The position numbers and the translations under genes were made by a program. 35,150 bases of DNA from an uncultured Porphyromonadaceae bacterium. Its GTDB lineage: Bacteria > Bacteroidota > Bacteroidia > Bacteroidales > Muribaculaceae. Shown here one piece after another: positions 1-6,430 of the stretch (positions within the stretch are counted from its first letter, which is position 1; each line of letters opens with the position of its first letter). The stretch is from contig URII01000023.1 in NCBI GenBank assembly GCA_900547825.1, positions 1 through 35,150 of the forward strand, in the 5' to 3' direction. The notes beneath the pieces were generated by a model. That model had not been told where the DNA came from, searched no databases, and saw nothing but the letters and a program-made list of their open reading frames with translations.

Positions 1-606
1 AAGGCGTTTATACAGTATCTCGTTTATAAGCGAGGACTTGCCGGCATTCGGACGCCCTACTATGGCAAACTTGGGTATGTCGTCAAGCTGCTCCTCCTCA
101 TCGTCGGTCTTCTCCGGTAGCTTCTTCACCACCTCGTCGAGAAGATCTCCGGTGCCGAAGCCGTTTATGCCCGACACCGGATACGGATCACCCAACCCCA
201 GGCGATAGAATTCCGGAACATTATAGAGCCATTCCGAAGTATCAACCTTGTTGGCCACCAGCAGCACCGGTTTACGGGCACGGCGCAGTATCTCGGCTAT
301 ATGGTCGTCGAGATCCGTCACTCCGTTCATGGCGTCGACCACAAACAGTATCTCGTCGGCCTGCTCTATGGCAAGTGCCACCTGCTTGTTGATCTCCTCC
401 TCAAACACATCCTCGCTGTTGACCACCCATCCTCCGGTATCCACTATGGAAAACTCCTTGCCGTTCCAGTCCACCTTGCCGTACTGCCTGTCACGGGTAG
501 TGCCCGCAGTGTCATCCACTATAGCGCGGCGTGTCTGGGTCAAGCGGTTAAAGAGAGTGGACTTCCCTACATTGGGGCGTCCCACTATGGCTATCATCTG
601 TCCCAT
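1..606 (-). CDS. der: GTPase Der (EngA), N-terminal 202 residues, cut by window edge
   Basis: Der is a double-GTPase needed for 50S ribosomal subunit assembly. The reading frame begins at an ATG (606-604) and runs off the window start, so only the first GTPase domain and the opening of the second are present. Visible motifs are the first P-loop GRPNVGKST near residue 8, the DTGG-type G3 motif, the NKVD-type G4 motif in domain 1, and a second P-loop (GRPNAGKSS) near residue 186, which is the hallmark of Der. The gene follows era on the same strand, with 96 bp between them. That gap carries its own promoter inside a repeat (630-692), so der can be transcribed separately from era. The KH-like C-terminal domain lies outside the window. 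The family call is secure. Confidence 0.95.
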   Translation of the reverse strand, partial: MGQMIAIVGRPNVGKSTLFNRLTQTRRAIVDDTAGTTRDRQYGKVDWNGKEFSIVDTGGWVVNSEDVFEEEINKQVALAIEQADEILFVVDAMNGVTDLDDHIAEILRRARKPVLLVANKVDTSEWLYNVPEFYRLGLGDPYPVSGINGFGTGDLLDEVVKKLPEKTDDEEEQLDDIPKFAIVGRPNAGKSSLINEILYKRL

Positions 607-629
607 AATCCTACAATTGCTTAATTAAG

Positions 630-692
630 TGCAAAGATACGAATAAGCGAGGGCAAAATCAAGCTCGCTTGAATTTTGCCGAGCGTGAGTAT
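630..692 (-). repeat. 63-bp promoter-bearing repeat, copy 1 (upstream of der)
   Basis: This segment between era and der is the reverse complement of 24111-24173 upstream of aroE, with a single mismatch at position 636. It contains a 29-bp imperfect palindrome (652-680; arms GGCAAAA-TCAAGC with a one-base bulge) and a complete promoter reading toward der: TTG at 662-660, a 20-bp spacer and TATCTTTG at 639-632. The palindrome covers the -33 element. Confidence 0.9.
632..662 (-). promoter_or_regulatory. Promoter of der
   Basis: The -33 element TTG is at 662-660 and the -7 element TATCTTTG at 639-632, separated by 20 bp. This matches the Bacteroidetes primary sigma consensus. The start of transcription would fall about 20 nt upstream of the der ATG. 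Confidence 0.75.
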
Positions 693-702
693 CTAACCGT
701 CA

Positions 703-1629
703 TCATTCGATATATCCGAAAGCCCTGAGTTTGTTATCGCGGTTGCGCCAGTTCGGCTCCACCTTCACAAACAGCTCCAGATAAACCTTCTTCCCGAAGA
801 ATGCCTCTATATCCTTCCTTGACTCCATGCCCACCTTCTTGAGCTTTGAACCGCCATGGCCTATGAGAATCCCTTTCTGCGAGTCACGTTCCACATAAAT
901 CACCGCCATTATGTGTATGGCACCCTCCTTTTCATCAAACTTCTCCACTATTACCTCTGTGGAATACGGCACCTCCTTGTCATAGTTCAGGAGAATCTTT
1001 TCACGGATTATCTCGGTCACAAAAAAGCGTGCCGGCTTGTCCGTAAGGGCATCCTTGCCGAAATATGGATCCGACTCCGGCAGCAGCGCCACTATGCGCG
1101 TCATCAGGTTCGACACATTGAAATGCTCCTTGGCCGACACCGGAAACACCTCCGCATTCGGCAGAATCTCCTTCCAGCGGTCCACTATGGCCTCCAGATC
1201 ACCTGAGCCTTTCAGCAAATCTATCTTATTGATCACAAGCAGCACCGGCACCTTCTCCTTGGCCACTTTGGCAAGGAAATCGGCATTTTTCGTCGGGTCC
1301 TCGATAACATCCGTCACATATACAAGCACATCGGCGTCAGTCAGCGCGCCTTCCGAAAAATCGAGCATCGACTCCTGTAGCTTGTATTTGGGTTTGAGCA
1401 CACCGGGAGTATCCGAAAACACAATCTGATACTCGGGCGTGTTCACTATGCCCATTATTCTGTGGCGTGTAGTCTGGGCCTTGGAGGTTATTATGCTCAC
1501 CCGCTCGCCCACCAGATCGTTCATAAGCGTGGATTTACCCACATTCGGATTGCCCACTATGTTCACAAAGCCTGCACGGTGCCCCTCTTTCACAGGCGTT
1601 GCAGGAGTAATGTCAGCGTTCTCAGCCAT
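703..1629 (-). CDS. era: GTPase Era
   Basis: Era is a 308-residue GTPase that binds the 3' end of 16S rRNA and helps 30S maturation. The sequence shows the P-loop GNPNVGKST (about residues 27-35), a DTPG G3 motif, NKID as G4 and an SAKE-type G5, followed by a KH RNA-binding domain in the last third (IGHGGSKLKKVG, then the LFVKVEPNWR tail typical of Era). Length matches the family. The ATG start is at 1629-1627. A short non-GTPase N-terminal stretch (MAENADITP...) precedes the first strand. It lies downstream of fabH with a 123-bp gap holding a weak hairpin, and upstream of der. Translation GTPases clustered with rpmF and fabH suggest a growth-linked unit. Confidence 0.97.
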   Translation of the reverse strand: MAENADITPATPVKEGHRAGFVNIVGNPNVGKSTLMNDLVGERVSIITSKAQTTRHRIMGIVNTPEYQIVFSDTPGVLKPKYKLQESMLDFSEGALTDADVLVYVTDVIEDPTKNADFLAKVAKEKVPVLLVINKIDLLKGSGDLEAIVDRWKEILPNAEVFPVSAKEHFNVSNLMTRIVALLPESDPYFGKDALTDKPARFFVTEIIREKILLNYDKEVPYSTEVIVEKFDEKEGAIHIMAVIYVERDSQKGILIGHGGSKLKKVGMESRKDIEAFFGKKVYLELFVKVEPNWRNRDNKLRAFGYIE

Positions 1630-1684
1630 GATCTATATATTTTATGTTACTAAATAGCATGGATTTATATACCCACATATAAAT

Positions 1685-1726
1685 AAACAGAGACAACACC
1701 TTAAAAGATGTCATCTCCGTCTGTTT
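1685..1726. terminator. Weak stem-loop between fabH and era
   Basis: AAACAG (1685-1690) can pair with CTGTTT (1721-1726), with partial inner pairing and T-rich DNA on both sides. On the minus strand it would sit about 25 nt after the fabH stop and could partly terminate or process the transcript before era. The inner stem is imperfect, so this is only a candidate. Confidence 0.35.
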
Positions 1727-1752
1727 TTTATCTTACCGATCCGGCAACGCGC

Positions 1753-2736
1753 TCAGAGATCCCAGATAACATAAAGGGCACCCCAGGTAAAACCTGCGCC
1801 GAAAGCAGTGAGTATCAGCTTGTCACCCTTCTTTATCCTGTCCTTGTATTCATCAAGGCAGAGAGGTATTGACGCAGCCGACGTATTGCCGTATTTCTGA
1901 ATATTCACAAGCACCTTGTCATGGTCCACTCCCGCACGCGAGGCCACGGCCTCGATTATGCGCAGATTGGCCTGATGGGGCACGAACCAGTCAACAGTAT
2001 CCATAGTCAGGCCATTGCGGCGTGCCACCTCAAGCGACGACGTCAGCATGTCCGTAACAGCATGTTTGTAGACATTGCGGCCCTCCTGATACACATAGTG
2101 TTCACGCGCATCCACCGTTTCGTGGCTTGCCGGACGGGCCGAGCCCCCCGCCTTCATAAGCAGATGAGGCAGTCCGGTGCCGTCGATATGGAACACTCCG
2201 TCGATAATACCTGTCTCACGCTCTGTCGGCTCAAGCATCATGGCTCCGGCGGCATCACCGAACAACGGGCATGTGGCCCTGTCCTCATAATCCGTCATTG
2301 ACGACATCTTCTCTGCCGCCACCACCACGATCTTCTTTTTCAGGCCTGACTTTATGTAAGCGGCACCATCCTGCAGGGCCACTAAGAATCCGGCGCATGC
2401 TGCTTGGATATCATAGGCGTAGGCTGACGACAGTCCGCACTGGTAGGCTATTACCGATGCGGTTGAAGGGAACCTGTAGTCCGGATTCGATGTGGCGCAT
2501 ATAAGGAGATCCACCTCTTCGGGCTTTGTGCCGGTGGATTCAAGAAGCCTTTTCACGGCTATCACGCCCATATACGACGAACCTTTGTCAACGTCCTTGA
2601 GTATATGGCGCTCCTTTATGCCTACACGTGTGGTAATCCATTCATCGTTTGTGTCCACCATTTTCGACAACATTTCATTGTCGAGTATGTCATCAGGCGT
2701 ATATGATGCTATTCCGGATATTCTCGCGTTGAGCAT
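1753..2736 (-). CDS. fabH: 3-oxoacyl-[ACP] synthase III
   Basis: FabH condenses acetyl-CoA with malonyl-ACP to start fatty acid synthesis. The 327-residue product carries the catalytic triad in family context: Cys114 (AACAGF), His254 (VPHQAN) and Asn284 (YGNTSAAS). The thiolase-fold C-terminal ending GAGFTWGA is also present. The ATG is at 2736-2734. It is preceded by a 162-bp gap after rpmF that holds two hairpins, so fabH may have separate control although it is co-oriented with yceD-rpmF. The neighbourhood DUF177-rpmF-fabH resembles the conserved arrangement in many bacteria that ties ribosomal protein L32 to lipid synthesis. Identity is certain; a paralogue with branched-chain primer preference cannot be excluded from sequence alone. 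Confidence 0.95.
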   Translation of the reverse strand: MLNARISGIASYTPDDILDNEMLSKMVDTNDEWITTRVGIKERHILKDVDKGSSYMGVIAVKRLLESTGTKPEEVDLLICATSNPDYRFPSTASVIAYQCGLSSAYAYDIQAACAGFLVALQDGAAYIKSGLKKKIVVVAAEKMSSMTDYEDRATCPLFGDAAGAMMLEPTERETGIIDGVFHIDGTGLPHLLMKAGGSARPASHETVDAREHYVYQEGRNVYKHAVTDMLTSSLEVARRNGLTMDTVDWFVPHQANLRIIEAVASRAGVDHDKVLVNIQKYGNTSAASIPLCLDEYKDRIKKGDKLILTAFGAGFTWGALYVIWDL

Positions 2737-2777
2737 AATTTGAATTTATTATAGTAAATATAACTGCCATGAACCCT

Positions 2778-2806
2778 CTCTCCTCCCGGTCATTGGCGGA
2801 GGAGAG
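2778..2806. promoter_or_regulatory. 9-bp perfect stem-loop in the fabH leader
   Basis: CTCTCCTCC (2778-2786) and GGAGGAGAG (2798-2806) form a 9-bp perfect stem with an 11-nt loop. There is no U-tract on the minus strand, so it does not look like an intrinsic terminator. The 3' arm in the minus transcript reads GGAGGAGAG about 42 nt before the fabH ATG. Confidence 0.5.
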
Positions 2807-2849
2807 CGGAGTCAGGCTGTATCCGTACTGACGTCAGGCAGATGGCAGG

Positions 2850-2875
2850 TTTCCGGAGCCACAGGCCGTCGGAAA
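2850..2875. promoter_or_regulatory. Nested stem-loop after rpmF
   Basis: TTTCCG (2850-2855) pairs with CGGAAA (2870-2875), and a nested GCC-ACA-GGC stem sits inside (2858-2866). It is 24 nt past the rpmF stop. A 10-bp palindrome CTGACGTCAG lies beside it at 2828-2837. Role unknown: possibly RNA processing or a regulator site. Confidence 0.4.
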
Positions 2876-2898
2876 CGCATCGCCCTGCAAGGCGCCGT

Positions 2899-3084
2899 TT
2901 AAAGTGCGGCCTCTTTCTCGATCACCACACGGCCGCGGTAATAGCCGCATGTGCCGCAAACGGTGTGATAGAGATGCCACTCGCCGCAGTTGGGGCAGAG
3001 TGCCAAGGTGGGTTCTACTGCTTTGTCGTGAGTTCTGCGCTTGGCTGTGCGGGTCTTCGATTGTTTGCGTTTAGGATGTGCCAT
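2899..3084 (-). CDS. rpmF: 50S ribosomal protein L32
   Basis: L32 is a small structural protein of the large ribosomal subunit. The 61-residue product begins with the family sequence MAHPKRKQSKTRTAKRR and then has two CxxC pairs (CPNC and CGTC) forming the zinc ribbon, so this is the zinc-binding (C+) form. The end GYYRGRVVIEKE is also typical. Its start lies 30 bp after the yceD stop, consistent with co-transcription with the DUF177 gene. Confidence 0.97.
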   Translation of the reverse strand: MAHPKRKQSKTRTAKRRTHDKAVEPTLALCPNCGEWHLYHTVCGTCGYYRGRVVIEKEAAL

Positions 3085-3114
3085 TTTTCTTTAGCTATTT
3101 ATTTTATTTGTTGT

Positions 3115-3693
3115 TTAGTTATTGTCTTCATTGAAATTTCTGAGAGCGTCCCAGCGAGGATCGGTGTCAGAGGCCGCGGCAGCGCTGTCTTCCGCGCCAA
3201 AGTCCATATCCTCCGGCTCGTCGTCACCTTCGGCAGCCGAATGCACCCGGTGCCGTCCGTAAATCGAGCTCATAGCCTTGTTGCACTGGCCGGGGGCATG
3301 CACATGCTTCATCGGCACCGTAAGTTCCACTGTGTCATAAAGCATATATGACACATTGAGCGTCTGCTCCCCTTCGGGTATCTCAAGCACCGTGTCGGAA
3401 TCATCGCAATATTCCGGGCCATACTTCACCGTCAGGTCGTAAGTCGTGTCCACATCATGGTTCATCTCGTCAAGACACCGGTCACACAGCAACGTAACCG
3501 TACCTTTCACATCGAAATGAAGATCCCACTGGTCGGCACGGTGGTCAACGGTGAGCACAACATCAAGATCTGCATCCCTGATGTCGGCACTTTCCATATC
3601 CTCAAAGAATTTCTTACCGGGGTGAAACTCAAACCTATGCACTCCGGCCGACATATTCCTTAGATTGATACTGTATTCCGTAAACTTTCCCAC
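3115..3693 (-). CDS. DUF177 (YceD-like) protein
   Basis: A 192-residue member of the DUF177/YceD family, which is found next to rpmF in most bacteria and is implicated in 23S rRNA accumulation or large-subunit assembly. The product shows the family's CxxC pair (LLCDRCLDEM, about residues 89-98) and a highly acidic C-terminus rich in D, E and A. I take the GTG at 3693-3691 as the start because it yields MGKFTEYSINLRN, the usual beginning in Bacteroidetes homologues, and because the promoter -7 box sits about 30 bp upstream. It is the first gene of yceD-rpmF-fabH-era. Family membership is clear; the molecular function is less so. Confidence 0.85.
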   Translation of the reverse strand: MGKFTEYSINLRNMSAGVHRFEFHPGKKFFEDMESADIRDADLDVVLTVDHRADQWDLHFDVKGTVTLLCDRCLDEMNHDVDTTYDLTVKYGPEYCDDSDTVLEIPEGEQTLNVSYMLYDTVELTVPMKHVHAPGQCNKAMSSIYGRHRVHSAAEGDDEPEDMDFGAEDSAAAASDTDPRWDALRNFNEDNN

Positions 3694-3722
3694 GGCCTTT
3701 TACTGTCAGTCAAAAATTTTCG

Positions 3723-3753
3723 CAAAGTTAACCATTTTATTCTTATCCCGCAA
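3723..3753 (-). promoter_or_regulatory. Promoter of the yceD-rpmF-fabH-era unit
   Basis: TTG at 3753-3751, a 20-bp spacer and TAACTTTG at 3730-3723 on the minus strand. It lies in an AT-rich 193-bp divergent intergenic region shared with the promoter of the secreted protein gene. Confidence 0.8.
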
Positions 3754-3794
3754 TTTTTCCAGTTTTAATTTTTCCTATAATTTTTTGCACAGCA

Positions 3795-3825
3795 TTTGAT
3801 ATTCAATATATTATTATTACTTTTG
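3795..3825 (+). promoter_or_regulatory. Promoter of the secreted multidomain protein gene
   Basis: TTTG at 3795-3798, a 19-bp spacer and TACTTTTG at 3818-3825. The predicted transcript starts near 3832, leaving a 5' leader of about 55 nt before the ATG at 3887. Confidence 0.8.
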
Positions 3826-3886
3826 CAGTCCCTTAACTCGACTAAAAATCTGACACTTACATTATAATAATCAAAAACCAATCTGT

Positions 3887-6316
3887 ATGAAAAAACTCTT
3901 ACTTTCATTAGGTTTTATGGCTGCCGCAGCTATATGCTCCTCAGCTGTCGAAACCTCATGGTCCGTAACTTTCGCCAATGGAGCCAGCAACAACGAAACG
4001 GCATGGAACACATCATCGGCCATGACCGCAGTATGCTCCGAAGGCGCAGCCAACCTCTCCGGACTGACAGCCGCATCCAGTGCCTCCCCCGGCATGTACG
4101 GTCTGAAAATCGGCACAAACAAAGGCACAGGATCCGCAACCTTCGGCATAGCCGCCGACTCTCAGGTAACCCCCACAAAAGTGGAGATAGAGGTATCAGC
4201 AAACAAGAACCCCGCCAAAATGGCATTCAAGTTCAACGACACAGCCATGGATGCCCTCGCAACATCCAACACAAACGGTTCCTACAAAACCTACACCCTT
4301 ACCAATCCCGGTGAGTTGACGAGCCTGAAGTTCGAAAAAGCCACCAGCACCGGCGAAGGATTCCTCTTCATCCACAAAATCACCGTCTATTATAATGAAG
4401 GCGATGCACCCACAGTGTCAGCCCCGGCAATCGAGATGGTGGAAGGCGACTATTCCTTCTCTGTGGCCATGACATGCGACACCGAGGGTGCCGAGATACG
4501 CTACACCACCGACGGCACCACACCCACAGCCGGGTCAACTCTCTACTCCGCCCCTGTCGAGGTATGGGAGGCCACAACATTCAAGGCCGTGGCCATAAAG
4601 GACGGCGAACTCAGCAATGTAAGCACATTCACCGCCAATCCCCCCTACATCCTTGACGGATTCGATGCAATGCTCGGCATGGAAGACGTGCCCGAAGCCG
4701 GCATCGACGTCATCGTAAAGGCACCTATGACTGCTGTATTCCACAACGGGCAGAACCTCTACGCCAAATGCGGCCACAGCTACATGCTCATATTCGGCAA
4801 CATAGGCACAACCCTAAGCAACGGCGACACCTTCAACCGCCTTGCCGGAACATTCAAGCTCTACAACGGACAGCCCGAAGTGATAAATCCCGAAATCGGC
4901 ACCGTGACAGCCGGCACCCCCGTCACTCCCGCCGAGGCTACTCTTGATATGCTCACTCAGGCCATGATGTGCCAGTATGTAACCGTCGAGAATGTCAACA
5001 TAGCTCTCGGCTCCAATGCCAATACTTTCACCCTCTCCGATGCCGACGGCAACACTCTCACGATGTACAACAAATTCGGTCTCACCGGCATCGAAGCTGG
5101 CACAGGCTGCACAATCACAGGCTTTGTCGGCATATTCGGCACCACCCTCCAGCTCCTCCCCACCGAAGTTACCGAAGGAACCGAAACCCTCGCCGCACCT
5201 GAATTCAATCCCGCGTCAGGCTCATCAGTAAGCTATCAGAGCTATGTAGAGCTCACTGCCGAGGAGGGCGCCGAGATATTCTTCAAATACGACACCGACC
5301 AGTTCGAGCTTTACAACGCCGACGACAAGATTCTCATCTTCACACCCGCCGGACAGACAGCCACCATCGAAGCCTATGCCAAGAAAGGTGAGCTTCAGAG
5401 CGAAACCGTAACCGCCACCTACACCGTTACAAAAAAGAACCCCAACGTTCGCTGGCTCAACGCCGAAGGCGGTATAGTTGAATCAGTCGACTACGTGCTC
5501 GGTTCCACCGATCCGTTCGAACTTCCCATGTTCGACTGCATGAGCGACGGTGAACCCACACTCACCTCCTCCGATCCCGAAGTGGCCTCGATCAACGAAT
5601 ATTACGGCGTCGACATCCACAAGGCAGGCACCACCGTGATCACTGTCACTGTTCCCGAAACCGCTTCCTTTGCAGGCGGCGAAGCCTCCTTCACCCTCAA
5701 TGTCCTCACACAGCAGCAGGCCACCGACATAACCACTACCGTTGTGTTCGCCGACCAGACATGGATCGAATACAGCGCTGCCTCAAAGTCACAGACCTGG
5801 GTTTCATCCGACAACTTCGAATTCCCCACCACTATTTCATCAACAGGCACATATGCCAAAGTATACACCAACGACCTCCGCATCTACGGTTCAGGCAACA
5901 ACAAGATAACCGTTAGCGCACCCGAAGGCTATGAATTCAAGGCTGCCGTATTTACTGTCGACACAGCCAACTCCGACGGCAACACCCCCACTGTCGATGA
6001 CAACGCCACCACAAAAGTCACCCCGCAGGCTGTAGCACCCCGCGCCGCTGCCAAATATGAGGACTTCGGCTACACATTCACCACTCCGAAAACCACATAT
6101 GTGCTCAGCACCAGCACCGCAAGCAAGAATATGCGTGTGTCAAAAGTCACAATGACAATCGGCCTGATCCAGAGTGGTATCGACAACATCGCCACCGACA
6201 ACACCGACGCACCTGTCGAATACTACAATCTTCAGGGCGTGCGTGTCCTCAACCCCTCCGCCGGAATCTATATCCGCCGTCAAGGCACTGAAGTCACCAA
6301 AGTGATGATCCGTTGA
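3887..6316 (+). CDS. Secreted multidomain protein with chitobiase-type beta-sandwich repeats and type IX-like C-terminal tail
   Basis: The 809-residue product starts with a signal peptide (MKKLLLSLGFMAAAAICSSA). After it come all-beta modules: an N-terminal sandwich (about 22-170), a chitobiase C-terminal-like (CHB_HEX) module with the EIRYTTDGTTPT signature (about 178-250), an OB-fold-like module (about 252-430), a second, diverged CHB_HEX-like module (about 435-520), a BIG-like module with the SSDPEVASI signature (about 525-605) and a final sandwich. The end, YYNLQGVRV...GIYIRRQG...KVMIR, resembles the C-terminal sorting or anchoring tails of Bacteroidales secreted proteins. No catalytic domain is visible, so adhesion or glycan binding is a guess. 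It is monocistronic, with its own promoter and a strong terminator. Confidence 0.85.
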   Translation: MKKLLLSLGFMAAAAICSSAVETSWSVTFANGASNNETAWNTSSAMTAVCSEGAANLSGLTAASSASPGMYGLKIGTNKGTGSATFGIAADSQVTPTKVEIEVSANKNPAKMAFKFNDTAMDALATSNTNGSYKTYTLTNPGELTSLKFEKATSTGEGFLFIHKITVYYNEGDAPTVSAPAIEMVEGDYSFSVAMTCDTEGAEIRYTTDGTTPTAGSTLYSAPVEVWEATTFKAVAIKDGELSNVSTFTANPPYILDGFDAMLGMEDVPEAGIDVIVKAPMTAVFHNGQNLYAKCGHSYMLIFGNIGTTLSNGDTFNRLAGTFKLYNGQPEVINPEIGTVTAGTPVTPAEATLDMLTQAMMCQYVTVENVNIALGSNANTFTLSDADGNTLTMYNKFGLTGIEAGTGCTITGFVGIFGTTLQLLPTEVTEGTETLAAPEFNPASGSSVSYQSYVELTAEEGAEIFFKYDTDQFELYNADDKILIFTPAGQTATIEAYAKKGELQSETVTATYTVTKKNPNVRWLNAEGGIVESVDYVLGSTDPFELPMFDCMSDGEPTLTSSDPEVASINEYYGVDIHKAGTTVITVTVPETASFAGGEASFTLNVLTQQQATDITTTVVFADQTWIEYSAASKSQTWVSSDNFEFPTTISSTGTYAKVYTNDLRIYGSGNNKITVSAPEGYEFKAAVFTVDTANSDGNTPTVDDNATTKVTPQAVAPRAAAKYEDFGYTFTTPKTTYVLSTSTASKNMRVSKVTMTIGLIQSGIDNIATDNTDAPVEYYNLQGVRVLNPSAGIYIRRQGTEVTKVMIR

Positions 6317-6332
6317 CACCTGTCACCCACAG

Positions 6333-6355
6333 CTATTCCCCGTTTTGGGGAATAG
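6333..6355 (+). terminator. Stem-loop just after the secreted protein gene
   Basis: A 9-bp perfect stem, CTATTCCCC (6333-6341) with GGGGAATAG (6347-6355), around a GTTTT loop, 17 bp past the stop codon. It precedes a second, stronger hairpin. Lacking a U-tract, it may protect the 3' end rather than terminate by itself. Confidence 0.6.
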
Positions 6356-6364
6356 CGTTACAAT

Positions 6365-6414
6365 AAACAGATAACCCACAGCCCGGATGTCCGGTTGCTG
6401 TGGGTTATCTGTTT
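6365..6414. terminator. Bidirectional terminator with 18-bp perfect stem
   Basis: The arms 6365-6382 and 6397-6414 pair over 18 bp without mismatch. The loop contains a further CCGG-ATGT-CCGG mini-stem. It sits between the convergent secreted-protein gene and maeB, with short T-runs on both sides, so it can serve both directions. Confidence 0.85.
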
Positions 6415-6430
6415 GCTTATATTTCAGTTG

